Origin: Dyella dinghuensis
GTDB taxonomy: Bacteria > Pseudomonadota > Gammaproteobacteria > Xanthomonadales > Rhodanobacteraceae
DNA: 64,000 nt
Direction of reading: 5' to 3'
Assembly: GCF_003977615.1 (NCBI RefSeq)
Contig: NZ_RYZR01000003.1
Span: 310,001 to 374,000, forward strand
This document shows, in pieces, positions 1-10,644 of this stretch. The notes beneath the pieces were generated by a model. That model was not told the origin of the DNA. It worked only from the letters and a program-made list of their open reading frames with translations, and did no database searches. Both the position numbers and the translations under genes were made by a program. Positions within the stretch are counted from its first letter, which is position 1. Each line of letters starts with the position of its first letter.

Positions 1-562
1 TGCGCGCGCCGCGCAGCGAACGTTGATCGTCGACGAAGCCGACCACCACATAACGACTATCGCGATGAAGATCGCGCGCAAGCGCTTCGCCGGCACGATC
101 CGCACCGACGATCAGCACACGCTGTGTTTTGGCATTCATGAAAAGATCGATGCGGCTGTCTTTCCAGAATCGATACGCCAGGCGCGGAGCGCCAAGAAAC
201 AGCGCAAGCACGAACGGATACAACAACAATACGGAGCGCGGCACACCTTCCAAACGTCCATACAGGAAGAGTGCTACACCGATGGCCACCGTTCCGACGA
301 TGGCGGCGCGCAAGATGTTCCACAGATCAGGAAGACTGGCGAATCGCCATACGCCTTTGTACAGCCCGGTCCACGCGTAGATCAGACCTTGTACAAGAAG
401 GACAATCGGAAATTCGAAGAAACCGAAGGTAACCGGGAGTTGCGGGTCGATAGCGTAGCGAAGTTCCTTGGCCACCCACCAAGCGAGCGCTGTGACCAGC
501 AGGTCGTGGGCAACCACGGCCACTCGCGGGTGAACGACGCCTACTAGTTTACGTATGGACAT
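1..562 (-). CDS. CapD/WbpM-like nucleotide-sugar dehydratase, 3' end beyond window
   Basis: The frame reads MSIRKLVGVVHPRVAVVAHD at its start and runs off the left edge after 187 codons. The first ~120 residues hold about four hydrophobic membrane segments (for example FPIVLLVQGLIYAW and LLLYPFVLALFLG). A Rossmann-type motif follows, RVLIVGADRAGEALARDL, then VVVGFVDDQ. That order (membrane domain, CoA-binding-like domain, then an SDR domain that would lie outside the window) is known for FlaA1/CapD/WbpM UDP-GlcNAc 4,6-dehydratases of the inner membrane that feed O-antigen or capsule synthesis. The start overlaps the end of the WecA-like gene by 14 bases, so the two are probably co-transcribed. 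The SDR catalytic part cannot be seen, so the exact reaction is inference. Confidence 0.85.
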   Translation of the reverse strand, partial: MSIRKLVGVVHPRVAVVAHDLLVTALAWWVAKELRYAIDPQLPVTFGFFEFPIVLLVQGLIYAWTGLYKGVWRFASLPDLWNILRAAIVGTVAIGVALFLYGRLEGVPRSVLLLYPFVLALFLGAPRLAYRFWKDSRIDLFMNAKTQRVLIVGADRAGEALARDLHRDSRYVVVGFVDDQRSLRGAR

Positions 563-1595
563 GCCGAACCTTGTATCGATCTCGCTGGATGTAACGACGC
601 TTAGCAACGAGCCAAACAGCCGAAGCGATCGAATAAATAAGGACGCAAGCGATTAGCCCCATCCCTGGTTTTTCGAACGCCCACGCTGCGAATGGCACCG
701 CTACCAACAGATTCCACCCGAAATACCACGCCGCCCCCACAGCATGTGCGTGCCCCCTGCGTACAATCCATTGATACAGATGTTCGCGGTGGGCAGTGTA
801 CCAGCGGCGTCCGCGCAGAATACGTGTAAGAAGAGTAAGGGTCGCATCCGTCACAAAAGCTGAACTGAGGATCAGGGATGCCCAAACCAGTGGCCAGCTC
901 GCTTTCCAGAGCATGGTAGTTAGAGCGAAAACAAGCAGGCCAAGACTGCCGCTGCCAACATCCCCCATAAAAATACGGGCAGGTGCATGGTTGAAGTACC
1001 AGAACCCCAGGCATGCCGCTGCAACACAGGCCGATGCTGTGGCCAGCGCGGGCTGACCGGCAAACCATGACAGTACTGTCATGCCACATGCGACAAAGAC
1101 GCCTTGTTGCGCCAACAGGCCATCTATACCGTCCATGAAATTGTGCAGATTGATGCTCCATGCTCCCGCCAAAACGAGCAACGGTAGCCAGAACCAGCTA
1201 GGACCATCCATGAGCAACGCGACGCAAAAAATAGCGACAGCAAGAACTTGCACACCAAAACGTGGAAGTGCGGGCAAAGAACTATGGTCGTCCCACCAAC
1301 CAATCCACGCGACCATCACGACCGCGACGATCAATGCAACAACCGTAAATATCGGCCACACAGGTTGTACAAACAGCAGACACAACGGCATCGTTGGCAC
1401 GACGGCAACAATAATGCCGATGCCGCCACCACGTGGTGTGGGCACTTTGTGCGAGCGCCGCTGACCGGGTTGATCGAACATGCCACGGCGATGCGCGTAG
1501 GCAATCGCAGCGCGCACGACGCCCAGCGCCAGAAGAAAAGCAATCAGAACGTAAAGTGCGATCGGGGCGAACGTAGCCACGACGGCATTACTCAT
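549..1595 (-). CDS. WecA/MraY-family undecaprenyl-phosphate glycosyltransferase
   Basis: This 348-residue polytopic membrane protein belongs to glycosyltransferase family 4, whose members move a sugar-1-phosphate from a UDP-sugar to undecaprenyl phosphate. Visible family motifs are SHKVPTPRGGGIGI near residue 50, the acidic WWDDHSSLPALPRF near 100, NLHNFMDGIDG near 150, FMGDVGSGSLG near 210 and the HREHLYQ loop late in the protein. A GTG nine bases upstream (1604) is possible. I prefer ATG at 1595 because it overlaps the lapB stop as ATGAGTAA, a coupling arrangement. Together with the CapD-like gene this suggests initiation of O-antigen or exopolysaccharide repeat units. The sugar substrate cannot be read from the sequence. 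Confidence 0.9.
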   Translation of the reverse strand: MSNAVVATFAPIALYVLIAFLLALGVVRAAIAYAHRRGMFDQPGQRRSHKVPTPRGGGIGIIVAVVPTMPLCLLFVQPVWPIFTVVALIVAVVMVAWIGWWDDHSSLPALPRFGVQVLAVAIFCVALLMDGPSWFWLPLLVLAGAWSINLHNFMDGIDGLLAQQGVFVACGMTVLSWFAGQPALATASACVAAACLGFWYFNHAPARIFMGDVGSGSLGLLVFALTTMLWKASWPLVWASLILSSAFVTDATLTLLTRILRGRRWYTAHREHLYQWIVRRGHAHAVGAAWYFGWNLLVAVPFAAWAFEKPGMGLIACVLIYSIASAVWLVAKRRYIQRDRYKVRHVHT

Positions 1596-2763
1596 TGGCC
1601 ACACCGTGAATTGGCCTGATAGTGCTCCACCCTTTGCAACTAGGGCACTGCCAGTGATGTGCTTTCGTACCGAAACCGCAATGGCTGCAGCGATACATCG
1701 CCTGCCCTTCGAGCAACTTGTGCGTAAGGTCGCGAAGGATCAGGAAGTTCTCGCGCGCCTCGCCTTCGATCTTGTCCATCGTCGCATCGATAAGCGCCAT
1801 CAGGCCGCGTACGGAGGGGCGCTGACGCAATTGCGACGTAAGAAATTCAATCGCAGGTTTTTCGCCATCCCGCTGCTCGTAGAGATGCGTCAATGCGAGA
1901 ACCGGTGAAATACCGTGATAGCGCGCAAGAATGTCGCGCAGGAAGCGCTCTGCACGCTCCATTTGACCAGAGCGCGCATAGCTGTCCAGCAGCGGTGGCA
2001 AAATCTCAGGCACGAAGGCGATGTCAGCATCGACCGCGCGTTCGTAGACCTCGACCGCTTCAGCGTGTTGCCCTTCTTCGGCATGCAGACGCCCCGTGAG
2101 CATGAAGGCGCGCACACAATCGGGCTGGCACGCAAAGGCATGCTGCAAATAGTCGCGTGCTTCCGCACGTGCGCCATGTTGACGCGCTTGTTCGGCAAGT
2201 TCGCAATAGAACTGCGCGATGGTGGTTTCTTCTTCTTCGCCCGTCATCGTTTCGAGACGACGTGCGTGTTCGATTGCTTTATGCCAGTCGCGCTCGTGCT
2301 GATAAATGGCGATCAGGTGACGCAACGCGGATGGCGCGTGCGCGTTCATCGCAACGAGGTCGGAAAACAAAGCTTCCGCGCGATCGAGCAAACCGGCACG
2401 CATGTAATCCTCGCCAAGCTCAAGCAAGGCAACGGTCTTCATGCCTTCGGACAAGCCGGGCCGGGACACTAAATGCTGATGAAGACGAATCGCGCGGTCC
2501 ACTTCGCCTCGACGCCGAAAGAGATTACCTAATGCTAAGTGCGTTTCTACGGTGTCCCGGTTGTATTCGGCGAGCTTGAGGAACACCTCGATAGCTTTGT
2601 CCTGCTCCTCGTTGAGCAGATAGTTCAAGCCACGGAAGTAATCGGAAGACAGCTCGCTGACCTGCGCACCCGAGCGGCGCACACCGGCGCGGCGGGCTGT
2701 CCACCAGCCACTTAGAAAGGCCGCCGGTATGAGCAGAGCCAGCAGCGGGTAGAAGGCGCTCAT
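1588..2763 (-). CDS. lapB: LapB, LPS assembly regulator with TPR repeats and rubredoxin-like zinc motif
   Basis: The protein has 391 residues, against about 389 for E. coli LapB (YciM). An N-terminal membrane anchor (SAFYPLLALLIPAAFLSGWW) is followed by a long TPR array, with helices such as AIEVFLKLAEYNRDTVETHL, and a C-terminal metal-binding tail CSHCGFGTKAHHWQCPSCKGW with the two CxxC pairs of the family. LapB is known to control LPS synthesis by steering FtsH degradation of LpxC. The frame is open further upstream, but ATG at 2763 is chosen because it overlaps the lapA stop as ATGA and gives the family length and anchor. It lies between lapA and the WecA-like gene on one strand. Confidence 0.95.
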   Translation of the reverse strand: MSAFYPLLALLIPAAFLSGWWTARRAGVRRSGAQVSELSSDYFRGLNYLLNEEQDKAIEVFLKLAEYNRDTVETHLALGNLFRRRGEVDRAIRLHQHLVSRPGLSEGMKTVALLELGEDYMRAGLLDRAEALFSDLVAMNAHAPSALRHLIAIYQHERDWHKAIEHARRLETMTGEEEETTIAQFYCELAEQARQHGARAEARDYLQHAFACQPDCVRAFMLTGRLHAEEGQHAEAVEVYERAVDADIAFVPEILPPLLDSYARSGQMERAERFLRDILARYHGISPVLALTHLYEQRDGEKPAIEFLTSQLRQRPSVRGLMALIDATMDKIEGEARENFLILRDLTHKLLEGQAMYRCSHCGFGTKAHHWQCPSCKGWSTIRPIHGVANE

Positions 2764-3020
2764 GATGTCTTGGGTACCTTGGCGCCCTGAGCCTTGGCAG
2801 AATGCCGACGTTCGCGCCGATGTCGGGTCGTCACGCCAAGCCATGCGGTCAATCCGCCCAGCACCCAGCCGAGTGCCAGCACAGAGAGCAAGGCTGCTCC
2901 CTTGGGAACCTGGACACGCGCGAAGGCAAGGTCGTAGCCGACTAAATCGGCATTAAGCGCCCCGAGTACAACACCCCCGGCGATGAACAACAGCAGTAGT
3001 AGCGTCACGATCAATCGCAT
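2760..3020 (-). CDS. lapA: LapA domain (DUF1049) inner-membrane protein
   Basis: This 86-residue protein has two hydrophobic segments (LIVTLLLLLFIAGGVVLGAL and ALLSVLALGWVLGGLTAWLG) joined by a short loop, and a basic cytoplasmic tail (RHRRERRHSAKAQGAK). This is the LapA/YciS layout, and the gene sits directly upstream of lapB with an ATGA overlap, as in many gammaproteobacteria. LapA is known to act with LapB at the inner membrane in LPS homeostasis. The assignment rests on topology plus operon position, since the sequence is short. Confidence 0.9.
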   Translation of the reverse strand: MRLIVTLLLLLFIAGGVVLGALNADLVGYDLAFARVQVPKGAALLSVLALGWVLGGLTAWLGVTTRHRRERRHSAKAQGAKVPKTS

Positions 3021-3103
3021 TGCACAACTTTACCTGATTGACTGTGAGTGGCACAGGTATGACTGCACGTCGATTCAGTCGCAGTCAGCGTTGCGCCATT
3101 CGC

Positions 3104-3141
3104 AAAAAAAGAAAGGCAGGGTCGACTAAAAGTCGCCTGCC
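3104..3141 (-). terminator. rho-independent terminator after ihfB
   Basis: Read on the minus strand, an imperfect hairpin (stem GGCAGG..CCTGCC with an inner CGACT/AGTCG stem, 3115-3141) is followed by CTTTCTTTTTTT. It lies 31 bases past the ihfB stop and separates ihfB from lapA. Confidence 0.8.
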
Positions 3142-3171
3142 TGTCGGAATACGATTCGGGCATGGAACGGC

Positions 3172-3471
3172 TTAACCGTTCTTCTGCTCCAGATGCATGT
3201 TGACGCGTTCGCGCAGCTCTTTGCCTGGCTTGAAATGCGGAACATGCTTGCCTGGCAACGCAACCGCGTCGCCGGTTTTCGGATTGCGGCCCATACGTGG
3301 CGGACGGTAATGCAGCGCAAAGCTGCCGAAACCGCGTACTTCGATACGTTCGCCGGTAGCCAAGGCCTGACTCATCTGTTCGATGACGTTCTTGACTGCC
3401 AACTCGACGTCGCCAAACGCAAGATGGGTCTGGCGCCTAGCTAGCGCCTCAATGAGCTCGGATTTGGTCAT
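3172..3471 (-). CDS. ihfB: Integration host factor subunit beta
   Basis: This 99-residue protein of the HU/IHF family begins [13 protein letters not shown] and carries the DNA-binding arm [22 protein letters not shown], followed by [16 protein letters not shown], the characteristic IHF-beta ending. IHF is a heterodimer that sharply bends DNA and assists recombination, replication and promoter activation. The gene lies just downstream of rpsA on the same strand, an order shared with E. coli (rpsA-ihfB). It is closed by the hairpin terminator at 3104-3141. Confidence 0.97.
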   Translation of the reverse strand: MTKSELIEALARRQTHLAFGDVELAVKNVIEQMSQALATGERIEVRGFGSFALHYRPPRMGRNPKTGDAVALPGKHVPHFKPGKELRERVNMHLEQKNG

Positions 3472-3539
3472 GGGTCCCCAATGTCCGTGACGTGGAACGA
3501 GTTGGGGCGGCGTAACCGCCGCCCCACTGCAAGCACTAC

Positions 3540-5213
3540 TTAGTCAGCCTTGTTGAGCTGCTCTTTGAGCAACGCACCAAGCTTGGTCGTGCCACCGGAC
3601 GCCGACGAATATTCCGCCATCGCGTCTTGCAGCTCTTCCTCGTCCTTGGCGCGGATCGACAGCGACAACTGACGACCCTTACGGTCCATGCCCGTGAACT
3701 TGGCTTCGACCGCGTCGCCCACCTTCAGATGCTGCGTAGCATCTTCGATGCGCTCCTTGGCGATGTCGTTTGCACGGAGGTAACCCTCGACGCCATCACC
3801 CAGATCGATCACGGCGCCCTTCGCGTCAACTTCCTTCACGGTGCCGTTGACGATGGTGCCGCGCGGATGGACGGCCATGAAATGACCGAACGGATCCTGC
3901 TCCATCTGCTTGATGCCGAGCGAGATGCGCTCACGTTCCGGATCCACGGCGAGCACGACGGCTTCGATCTCGTCGCCCTTCTTGAAGTTGCGGACGAGGT
4001 CTTCACCCGACGCCTGCCAGGAGATGTCGGACAGGTGCACGAGACCATCGATGCCACCGTCCAGACCGATGAAGATGCCGAAGTCGGTGATCGACTTGAT
4101 CTGACCGGACACCTTGTCGTTCTTCTTGTGCATCGCTGCGAACGCTTCCCACGGATTGGAACGCGTCTGCTTGATACCCAGCGAGATGCGGCGACGCTCT
4201 TCATCCACGTCCAGCACCATCACTTCGGTTTCGTCGCCGACCTGCACAACCTTGGCCGGATTGACGTTCTTGTTGGTCCAATCCATTTCGGACACGTGGA
4301 CCAGACCTTCGACGCCCGGTTCGATCTCAACGAAGCAACCGTAATCGGTAACGTTGGAGACCTTGCCGAACAGACGGCTGCCGACCGGATAACGACGCGA
4401 GATGTTGACCCACGGATCGTCGCCCAGCTGCTTGAGGCCCAGCGAAACGCGGTTGCGCTCGCGGTCGTACTTGAGCACGCGAACATCCAGCTCGTCGCCG
4501 ACGTTGACGACTTCGGACGGATGACGCACGCGCTTCCACGCCATGTCGGTGATGTGCAGCAGACCATCGATACCGCCCAGATCCACGAACGCGCCGTAGT
4601 CGGTGAGGTTCTTGACGGTGCCCTTCACCACTGCGCCTTCGGTCAGGCGTTCCAGCAGCTTCTCGCGCTCTTCGGAGAACTCGGTCTCCACCACAGCGCG
4701 GCGGCTGACCACAACGTTGTTGCGCTTGCGATCGAGCTTGATGATCTTGAATTCGAGTGCCTTGCCCTCGAGGTAGACCGGATCGCGCACCGGACGCACG
4801 TCGACGAGCGAACCGGGAAGGAACGCGCGGACGTCTTTGATGTCGACGGTGAAGCCACCCTTTACCTTGCCCGAGATCATGCCGGTGATGGTTTCTTCCT
4901 TGTCGAACGCCTGTTCCAGGTCGTCCCACACCATCGAACGCTTGGCCTTCTCGCGGGAGAGCTTGGTCTCGCCGAAGCCGTCTTCCAGGGCGTCGAGGGC
5001 AACCTTCACCTCATCACCCACCTGTACTTCCAACTCGCCCTTCTCGTCCTTGAACTGTTCGATCGGGACGATGCCTTCGCTCTTGAGGCCAGCGTTGATC
5101 ACGACGACGTCGTTGCGGATTTCCACAACGATGCCCGTGACGATGGCACCCGGCTTCAGCTTGGAGATGGCCTGTTGGCTCTGTTCAAACAGCTCGGCAA
5201 AACTTTCAGTCAT
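3540..5213 (-). CDS. rpsA: 30S ribosomal protein S1
   Basis: The protein has 557 residues, the same as E. coli S1. Six S1 (OB-fold) repeats can be followed at about residues 20-85, 105-170, 190-260, 275-345, 362-432 and 449-520, with repeated signatures such as [20 protein letters not shown] and [22 protein letters not shown]1 sits on the 30S subunit and binds mRNA upstream of the start codon. The frame extends 24 codons upstream, but [13 protein letters not shown] at 5213 is the conserved S1 start. It is flanked by cmk upstream and ihfB downstream, as in enterobacteria. Confidence 0.98.
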   Translation of the reverse strand: MTESFAELFEQSQQAISKLKPGAIVTGIVVEIRNDVVVINAGLKSEGIVPIEQFKDEKGELEVQVGDEVKVALDALEDGFGETKLSREKAKRSMVWDDLEQAFDKEETITGMISGKVKGGFTVDIKDVRAFLPGSLVDVRPVRDPVYLEGKALEFKIIKLDRKRNNVVVSRRAVVETEFSEEREKLLERLTEGAVVKGTVKNLTDYGAFVDLGGIDGLLHITDMAWKRVRHPSEVVNVGDELDVRVLKYDRERNRVSLGLKQLGDDPWVNISRRYPVGSRLFGKVSNVTDYGCFVEIEPGVEGLVHVSEMDWTNKNVNPAKVVQVGDETEVMVLDVDEERRRISLGIKQTRSNPWEAFAAMHKKNDKVSGQIKSITDFGIFIGLDGGIDGLVHLSDISWQASGEDLVRNFKKGDEIEAVVLAVDPERERISLGIKQMEQDPFGHFMAVHPRGTIVNGTVKEVDAKGAVIDLGDGVEGYLRANDIAKERIEDATQHLKVGDAVEAKFTGMDRKGRQLSLSIRAKDEEELQDAMAEYSSASGGTTKLGALLKEQLNKAD

Positions 5214-5374
5214 GTTGATTCCGTAAATAAGAAAAGGCCCTTGTGCACATGCGCCGTCGGATATTCGCGCATGGGCGAGGCCCACCGGTTATGGGTGATT
5301 CGGAAATCGCTTCCTCTCACCGTTGACCACAACCCCATGCCGTGACATGGAGCACCAATACCGCCGCCACCGTT

Positions 5375-6055
5375 TCACGGTTTGACGACGGTCAAAACTT
5401 TTGCGACCACATCCTCGATCCCCATGCCGGTGGTATCCACCAACACCGCATCGCGGGCGGGTTTGAGCGGCGCGACAGCCCGAGATGCATCACGGGTATC
5501 ACGCGCTTCAATTTCGCTCTGAAGGGATGCAAGTGTAACGCTTAGCCCCTTTTCCTTCAACTGCTTATAGCGCCTTTTCGCCCTTTCGGCCGCGCTGGCG
5601 GTCAGAAACACCTTGAACCGGGCGTCAGGGAAAATCACCGTCCCCATGTCCCGGCCATCGGCCACAAGCCCAGGCTGCTTGCGGAAGCTCAACTGCAGCG
5701 CTACCAAGGCCTGGCGGACGGAGGGGACCGAGGCAATGGCCGACGCCGCCGCCCCCGCTGTCTCGGTCCGAAGCTCGTCTGTGGCATCGTGACCATTGAC
5801 AATCACGCGCGTCTCGCCATCATCAGGCCCCGCGCGGAACTGGATTTTGGTCGTTTCCGCGCAACGGGTGACTGCCTCGGCATCGGACAGGTCCAAACCT
5901 GCCATGCCCGCTGCATAGCCCACCGCCCGATACAACGCCCCCGAATCAAGCAAACGCCAGCCCAGATGGTCGGCTACCAGCCGGCTGATGGTCCCTTTGC
6001 CTGATCCGGAAGGTCCGTCGATGGTCAGTACGGGCGCAGGCGGACTCGTCGGCAT
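5375..6055 (-). CDS. cmk: Cytidylate kinase
   Basis: This 226-residue P-loop kinase phosphorylates CMP and dCMP with ATP in pyrimidine nucleotide salvage and dNTP supply. The P-loop GPSGSGKGT is at residues 14-22, a CMP-binding segment [15 protein letters not shown] follows, [15 protein letters not shown] lies mid-protein and a lid with [13 protein letters not shown] comes next. A GTG at 6073 would add six residues. ATG at 6055 is preferred because an AGG lies about nine bases upstream and little precedes the first strand. The gene is upstream of rpsA, the usual cmk-rpsA-ihfB order. Confidence 0.96.
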   Translation of the reverse strand: MPTSPPAPVLTIDGPSGSGKGTISRLVADHLGWRLLDSGALYRAVGYAAGMAGLDLSDAEAVTRCAETTKIQFRAGPDDGETRVIVNGHDATDELRTETAGAAASAIASVPSVRQALVALQLSFRKQPGLVADGRDMGTVIFPDARFKVFLTASAAERAKRRYKQLKEKGLSVTLASLQSEIEARDTRDASRAVAPLKPARDAVLVDTTGMGIEDVVAKVLTVVKP

Positions 6056-6115
6056 GGGATGACCTGATGGCACGGGAAGTGCTTAGCTTAACTTGTTTAT
6101 TGAGGTACTAAGCAC

Positions 6116-6421
6116 ATGCTAGCCAGCTCTCAACTCATCGACGTTTTACCGCAAGCACCCGCCATGAATGATCTCCGTAGCGAGTTCGAACAGGCCGCTA
6201 GGGACATCAAGCGGTTTGGCGAACGCCCCGACAACGACACCCTCCTGCAGCTCTACGCCTTCTACAAGCAAGGTTCCGATGGCGATGTCCATGGCTGCCA
6301 GCCGGGCTTCTTCGACTTCATCGGCACGGCCAAGCAGGAAGCCTGGGCAAAACTGAAGGGTATGCCGCAAGACGAAGCCATGCGGCAGTACATCTCGCTG
6401 GTACGACAATTGCTGCCGTAA
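6116..6421 (+). CDS. Acyl-CoA-binding protein
   Basis: This 101-residue protein matches the ACBP fold: LRSEFEQAARDIKRFGERPDN, then LLQLYAFYKQGSDGDV, then the conserved AKQEAWAKLKGMPQDEAMRQYI. ACBPs bind long-chain acyl-CoA esters in the cytoplasm and buffer or deliver them. The family is common in eukaryotes but patchy in bacteria, so its presence beside a FadH-like dienoyl-CoA reductase gene fits a fatty-acid role. The first ~16 residues (MLASSQLIDVLPQAPA) are an extension; a second ATG at 6164 would give an 85-residue protein, nearer the usual length. The upstream ATG is kept because it has a GAGG-type site about 12 bases before it. Confidence 0.9.
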   Translation: MLASSQLIDVLPQAPAMNDLRSEFEQAARDIKRFGERPDNDTLLQLYAFYKQGSDGDVHGCQPGFFDFIGTAKQEAWAKLKGMPQDEAMRQYISLVRQLLP

Positions 6422-6464
6422 GGGTCACCTGACCCATGTGGGCCACTTGCGCCCACAGAGATAA

Positions 6465-8522
<2,058 letters not shown>

Positions 8523-8563
8523 AAGAGTTCTGTAAGGCTCTATTTCAAAAGGTAGAAAAGGAA

Positions 8564-8679
8564 GCGCCCCGCCAGCGACGCGTCGGTAGTGGCTCTGGGG
8601 AGGGAGGCCGAATACCGCGGGGGTAGCGTCGCTGCGGGGCGAGGGTCTGCGGCACTCGGGGGGAGGGGGTCAGTGCCGC
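8564..8679. repeat. GC-rich inverted repeats between FadH-like gene and LysR gene
   Basis: Two separate inverted repeats fill most of the intergenic stretch. Arms at 8565-8581 and 8626-8641 pair with one bulge (CGCCCCG..CGGGGCG and AGCGACGC..GCGTCGCT), and arms at 8649-8656 and 8672-8679 (GCGGCACT/AGTGCCGC) form a second hairpin with a G-rich loop. No T-run follows, so neither looks like a standard terminator. The neighbouring 8690-8755 is AT-rich and probably holds the LysR promoter. Confidence 0.5.
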
Positions 8680-8755
8680 GACAAGAGTTATATTATGATC
8701 GACGCGATACAGAATCAAATATATATTTAGCCCTCCATTTATACGAAAGTCATAT

Positions 8756-9667
8756 ATGTTTGATTTTCGCCAATTGCGTTATTTCGTAGCGGTAGCCGAG
8801 GAGCTCAGCTTTACGCGAGCTGCGCAACGGCTGTATTTGTCACAACCTCCGTTATCCCAGCAGATCCAGGCGCTCGAGCAGGATCTGGGTATCCGCTTGC
8901 TGGACCGGGACAAGAGGAACGTCAGTTTGACCGCGCCGGGGCAAATCTTCCTCGAACAGGCGCGTCAGATTCTTGCGATGGCCGAGGAAACGCGGGTTAA
9001 GGTGACGGAGGCTGCGGCGGGGTTCAGCGGGCATCTCAAGCTGGCTTACACCGTATCGGTGTCCTTCCACCCTGCTCTCCCACAGACCCTGTTGCGGCTC
9101 GGCCAGAACGCACCCAATGTCCGCGTATGGCTGAGCGAGATGTATACCGAGCCTCAGTTCACCGCGCTGCGCGCCGGCCAGATCGACGTCGGCTTCGTAC
9201 GCGATGAACCCAGCCACGAGGAAGATGCTCACGCGTTGCGGCTGGACGTCATCGATCGCGAGCCACTGCTGCTCGCCCTACCCTCCGGTCATCGCCTCGC
9301 GGATCGTGAAAGCCTCGAAATAGGCGAGATCGCTGGCGAGCCGTTCGTGATCCAACCTCGTGAACTCGCCGCGACGCTGTACGACAGGCTGGTTCTGCTC
9401 GCTGCCAGGGCCGGTTTTCATCCCCTGGTACGGCAGCAGGCCCAGCAGATCAATGGCCTGATCGCGCTGGTTGCCGCCGGCATAGGTATGGCGCTTGTTC
9501 CTGCCAGCATGCGGGCCGTCCAGCTCGCCGGCGTCAGCTATGTACCCCTAGCCGATCCAGATGCCTATCTGCTGCTGGCCGTCGCCAGCCGCATCGAAAA
9601 CCCCTCGCCGGTGGTCCAGCAGTTCCTGCAAACGGTTTCTGAAGCCAAGCAAGTCTTAGGCTTGTGA
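8756..9667 (+). CDS. LysR-family transcriptional regulator
   Basis: This 303-residue LysR-type regulator has an N-terminal winged helix-turn-helix (MFDFRQLRYFVAVAEELSFTRAAQRLYLSQPPLSQQIQALE..., residues 1-60), the linker helix, then a periplasmic-binding-protein-like effector domain (about 90-295, with DVGFVRDEPSHEEDAHALRL and LVAAGIGMALVPASM). Such proteins usually bind an intercellular or metabolic effector and activate a neighbouring gene. No divergent partner is present: the upstream FadH-like gene and downstream L36 gene point the same way. The target is therefore unknown. Confidence 0.92.
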   Translation: MFDFRQLRYFVAVAEELSFTRAAQRLYLSQPPLSQQIQALEQDLGIRLLDRDKRNVSLTAPGQIFLEQARQILAMAEETRVKVTEAAAGFSGHLKLAYTVSVSFHPALPQTLLRLGQNAPNVRVWLSEMYTEPQFTALRAGQIDVGFVRDEPSHEEDAHALRLDVIDREPLLLALPSGHRLADRESLEIGEIAGEPFVIQPRELAATLYDRLVLLAARAGFHPLVRQQAQQINGLIALVAAGIGMALVPASMRAVQLAGVSYVPLADPDAYLLLAVASRIENPSPVVQQFLQTVSEAKQVLGL

Positions 9668-9690
9668 TAAGTGATTCAAATAGTTATACT
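9662..9690 (+). promoter_or_regulatory. sigma70-type promoter for the L36 paralogue
   Basis: TTGTGA (9662-9667) and TATACT (9685-9690) are separated by exactly 17 bases. The -35 overlaps the 3' end of the LysR gene and the start codon of the L36 gene is 41 bases past the -10. Confidence 0.6.
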
Positions 9691-9730
9691 TCTACGCTTT
9701 CTTTGACTCACATCGTTTCAGGAGCCTGCC

Positions 9731-9856
9731 GTGAAGGTGCTTTCCTCTTTGAAGTCCGCCAAGCAGCGGCACCGTGACTGCAAGGTTGTGCGCCGTCGCG
9801 GCAAAGTGTTCGTGATCTGCAAGAGCAACCCGCGCTTCAAAGCGCGTCAGCGTTGA
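9731..9856 (+). CDS. ykgO: 50S ribosomal protein L36, zinc-independent (C-minus) paralogue
   Basis: A 41-residue frame starts at GTG with AGGAG about seven bases upstream, and reads [20 protein letters not shown] followed by [20 protein letters not shown] and a final R. This closely resembles E. coli YkgO (L36B) and the basic L36 fold. It has only two cysteines (17 and 30), not the four-ligand CxxC...C...H zinc site of the main L36. C-minus L36 proteins are known to replace the zinc form under zinc limitation in some bacteria. It has its own promoter and terminator and so is monocistronic. No clear Zur box was recognised. Confidence 0.9.
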   Translation: MKVLSSLKSAKQRHRDCKVVRRRGKVFVICKSNPRFKARQR

Positions 9857-9875
9857 TCCGCGCTACGAATGCATG

Positions 9876-9904
9876 AAAAAGCCGCTGCGAAGCGGCTTTT
9901 TTTA
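9876..9904 (+). terminator. rho-independent terminator after L36 paralogue
   Basis: Hairpin GCCGCT-GCGA-AGCGGC (9881-9896) is preceded by AAAAA and followed by TTTTTTT, 20 bases past the stop codon. The A-tract makes it usable for the converging TetR gene as well. Confidence 0.9.
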
Positions 9905-9936
9905 TGCCCGGATATATGCCCCATTAGATGCGCTTG

Positions 9937-10584
9937 TCAGCGGTGCCGCAGATAAGCCACAAAACTTCGCGCCAGCTCCGCCTTCAGTTCTTTCTCTGAA
10001 ACGGGAGCTACTACGTGCCACATGGATGATGGATCGAGTGCATAGCCTTCGGCAGCACTCGCCGCCGTAAGCACAGCAAACTGCAACGCGCGACGCGGGA
10101 AACGATGTTCAATTTCAGCCCTGAAAGTCAGCAAAGCATCCACGACCAGGCTGATGTTTTCGGCTACGTATAATTTGCTCTCCGTAGCAAAATCCTGGTC
10201 CGTGTCTGTCTCTATGAATTTCGCCAACGCTCGCAACAGGCGCGGGTGACGCTTGTACTGTTCAAGCAGCGAATTCATCAGCTGGGCTGCACTTTCCTCC
10301 AACGTTTTTCGCAGAAGTGCCTTTCCTATACGTTCGCGATTTGTCTCGTTGCTCTTGCGCAACATGTGCAGGAATGCCGATCGCAACAATGCATCTTTGT
10401 CCGCAAATCGCCGGTAGACACTGGCGGGGGCAACCTTGGCAGCAGCGGCGATTTTCGGGATCACAGCGCCCTCCAGGCCTTCCTCGTCGAGGACTTTGAT
10501 GGTGGCTGCCAGCAAGCGCTCCAGCGTTTCGCGGCTTCGTTGCTGCTTGGGTTCGTGATCAAGGCGCTTTTTTGTTCTCGGCAT
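9937..10584 (-). CDS. TetR-family transcriptional regulator
   Basis: This 215-residue protein has an N-terminal TetR helix-turn-helix (about residues 15-62: RETLERLLAATIKVLDEEG, then PKIAAAAKVAPASVYRRFAD) and a helical C-terminal ligand/dimer domain (about 80-215). A basic N-terminus (MPRTKKRLDHEPKQQR) precedes the DNA-binding domain. It is divergent from the CPBP membrane protease gene, and a perfect 8-bp-arm palindrome lies between them at 10609-10630. Autoregulation together with control of the CPBP gene is the simplest reading. The ligand is unknown. Confidence 0.92.
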   Translation of the reverse strand: MPRTKKRLDHEPKQQRSRETLERLLAATIKVLDEEGLEGAVIPKIAAAAKVAPASVYRRFADKDALLRSAFLHMLRKSNETNRERIGKALLRKTLEESAAQLMNSLLEQYKRHPRLLRALAKFIETDTDQDFATESKLYVAENISLVVDALLTFRAEIEHRFPRRALQFAVLTAASAAEGYALDPSSMWHVVAPVSEKELKAELARSFVAYLRHR

Positions 10585-10608
10585 GACTAGACAGTAAGGT
10601 GGAGATAT

Positions 10609-10630
10609 GTAAATGTAAATTCACATTTAC
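10609..10630. promoter_or_regulatory. Candidate TetR operator
   Basis: GTAAATGT-AAATTC-ACATTTAC is a perfect inverted repeat with 8-base arms and a 6-base spacer. It lies 24 bases upstream of the TetR start and 14 upstream of the CPBP start, where a repressor would block both promoters. Confidence 0.6.
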
Positions 10631-10644
10631 TTATAGAGAAGTTC

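Noticed and set aside
1-547. Plus-strand 174-codon frame at the left edge
   Set aside because: The minus strand encodes the CapD-like membrane and Rossmann protein here; the plus frame is a shadow.
3627-5345. Long open frame (572 codons) antisense to rpsA
   Set aside because: It lies opposite the S1 gene and its protein is a mirror of biased codons. GC-rich third positions keep antisense frames open; no ribosome site or domain was seen.
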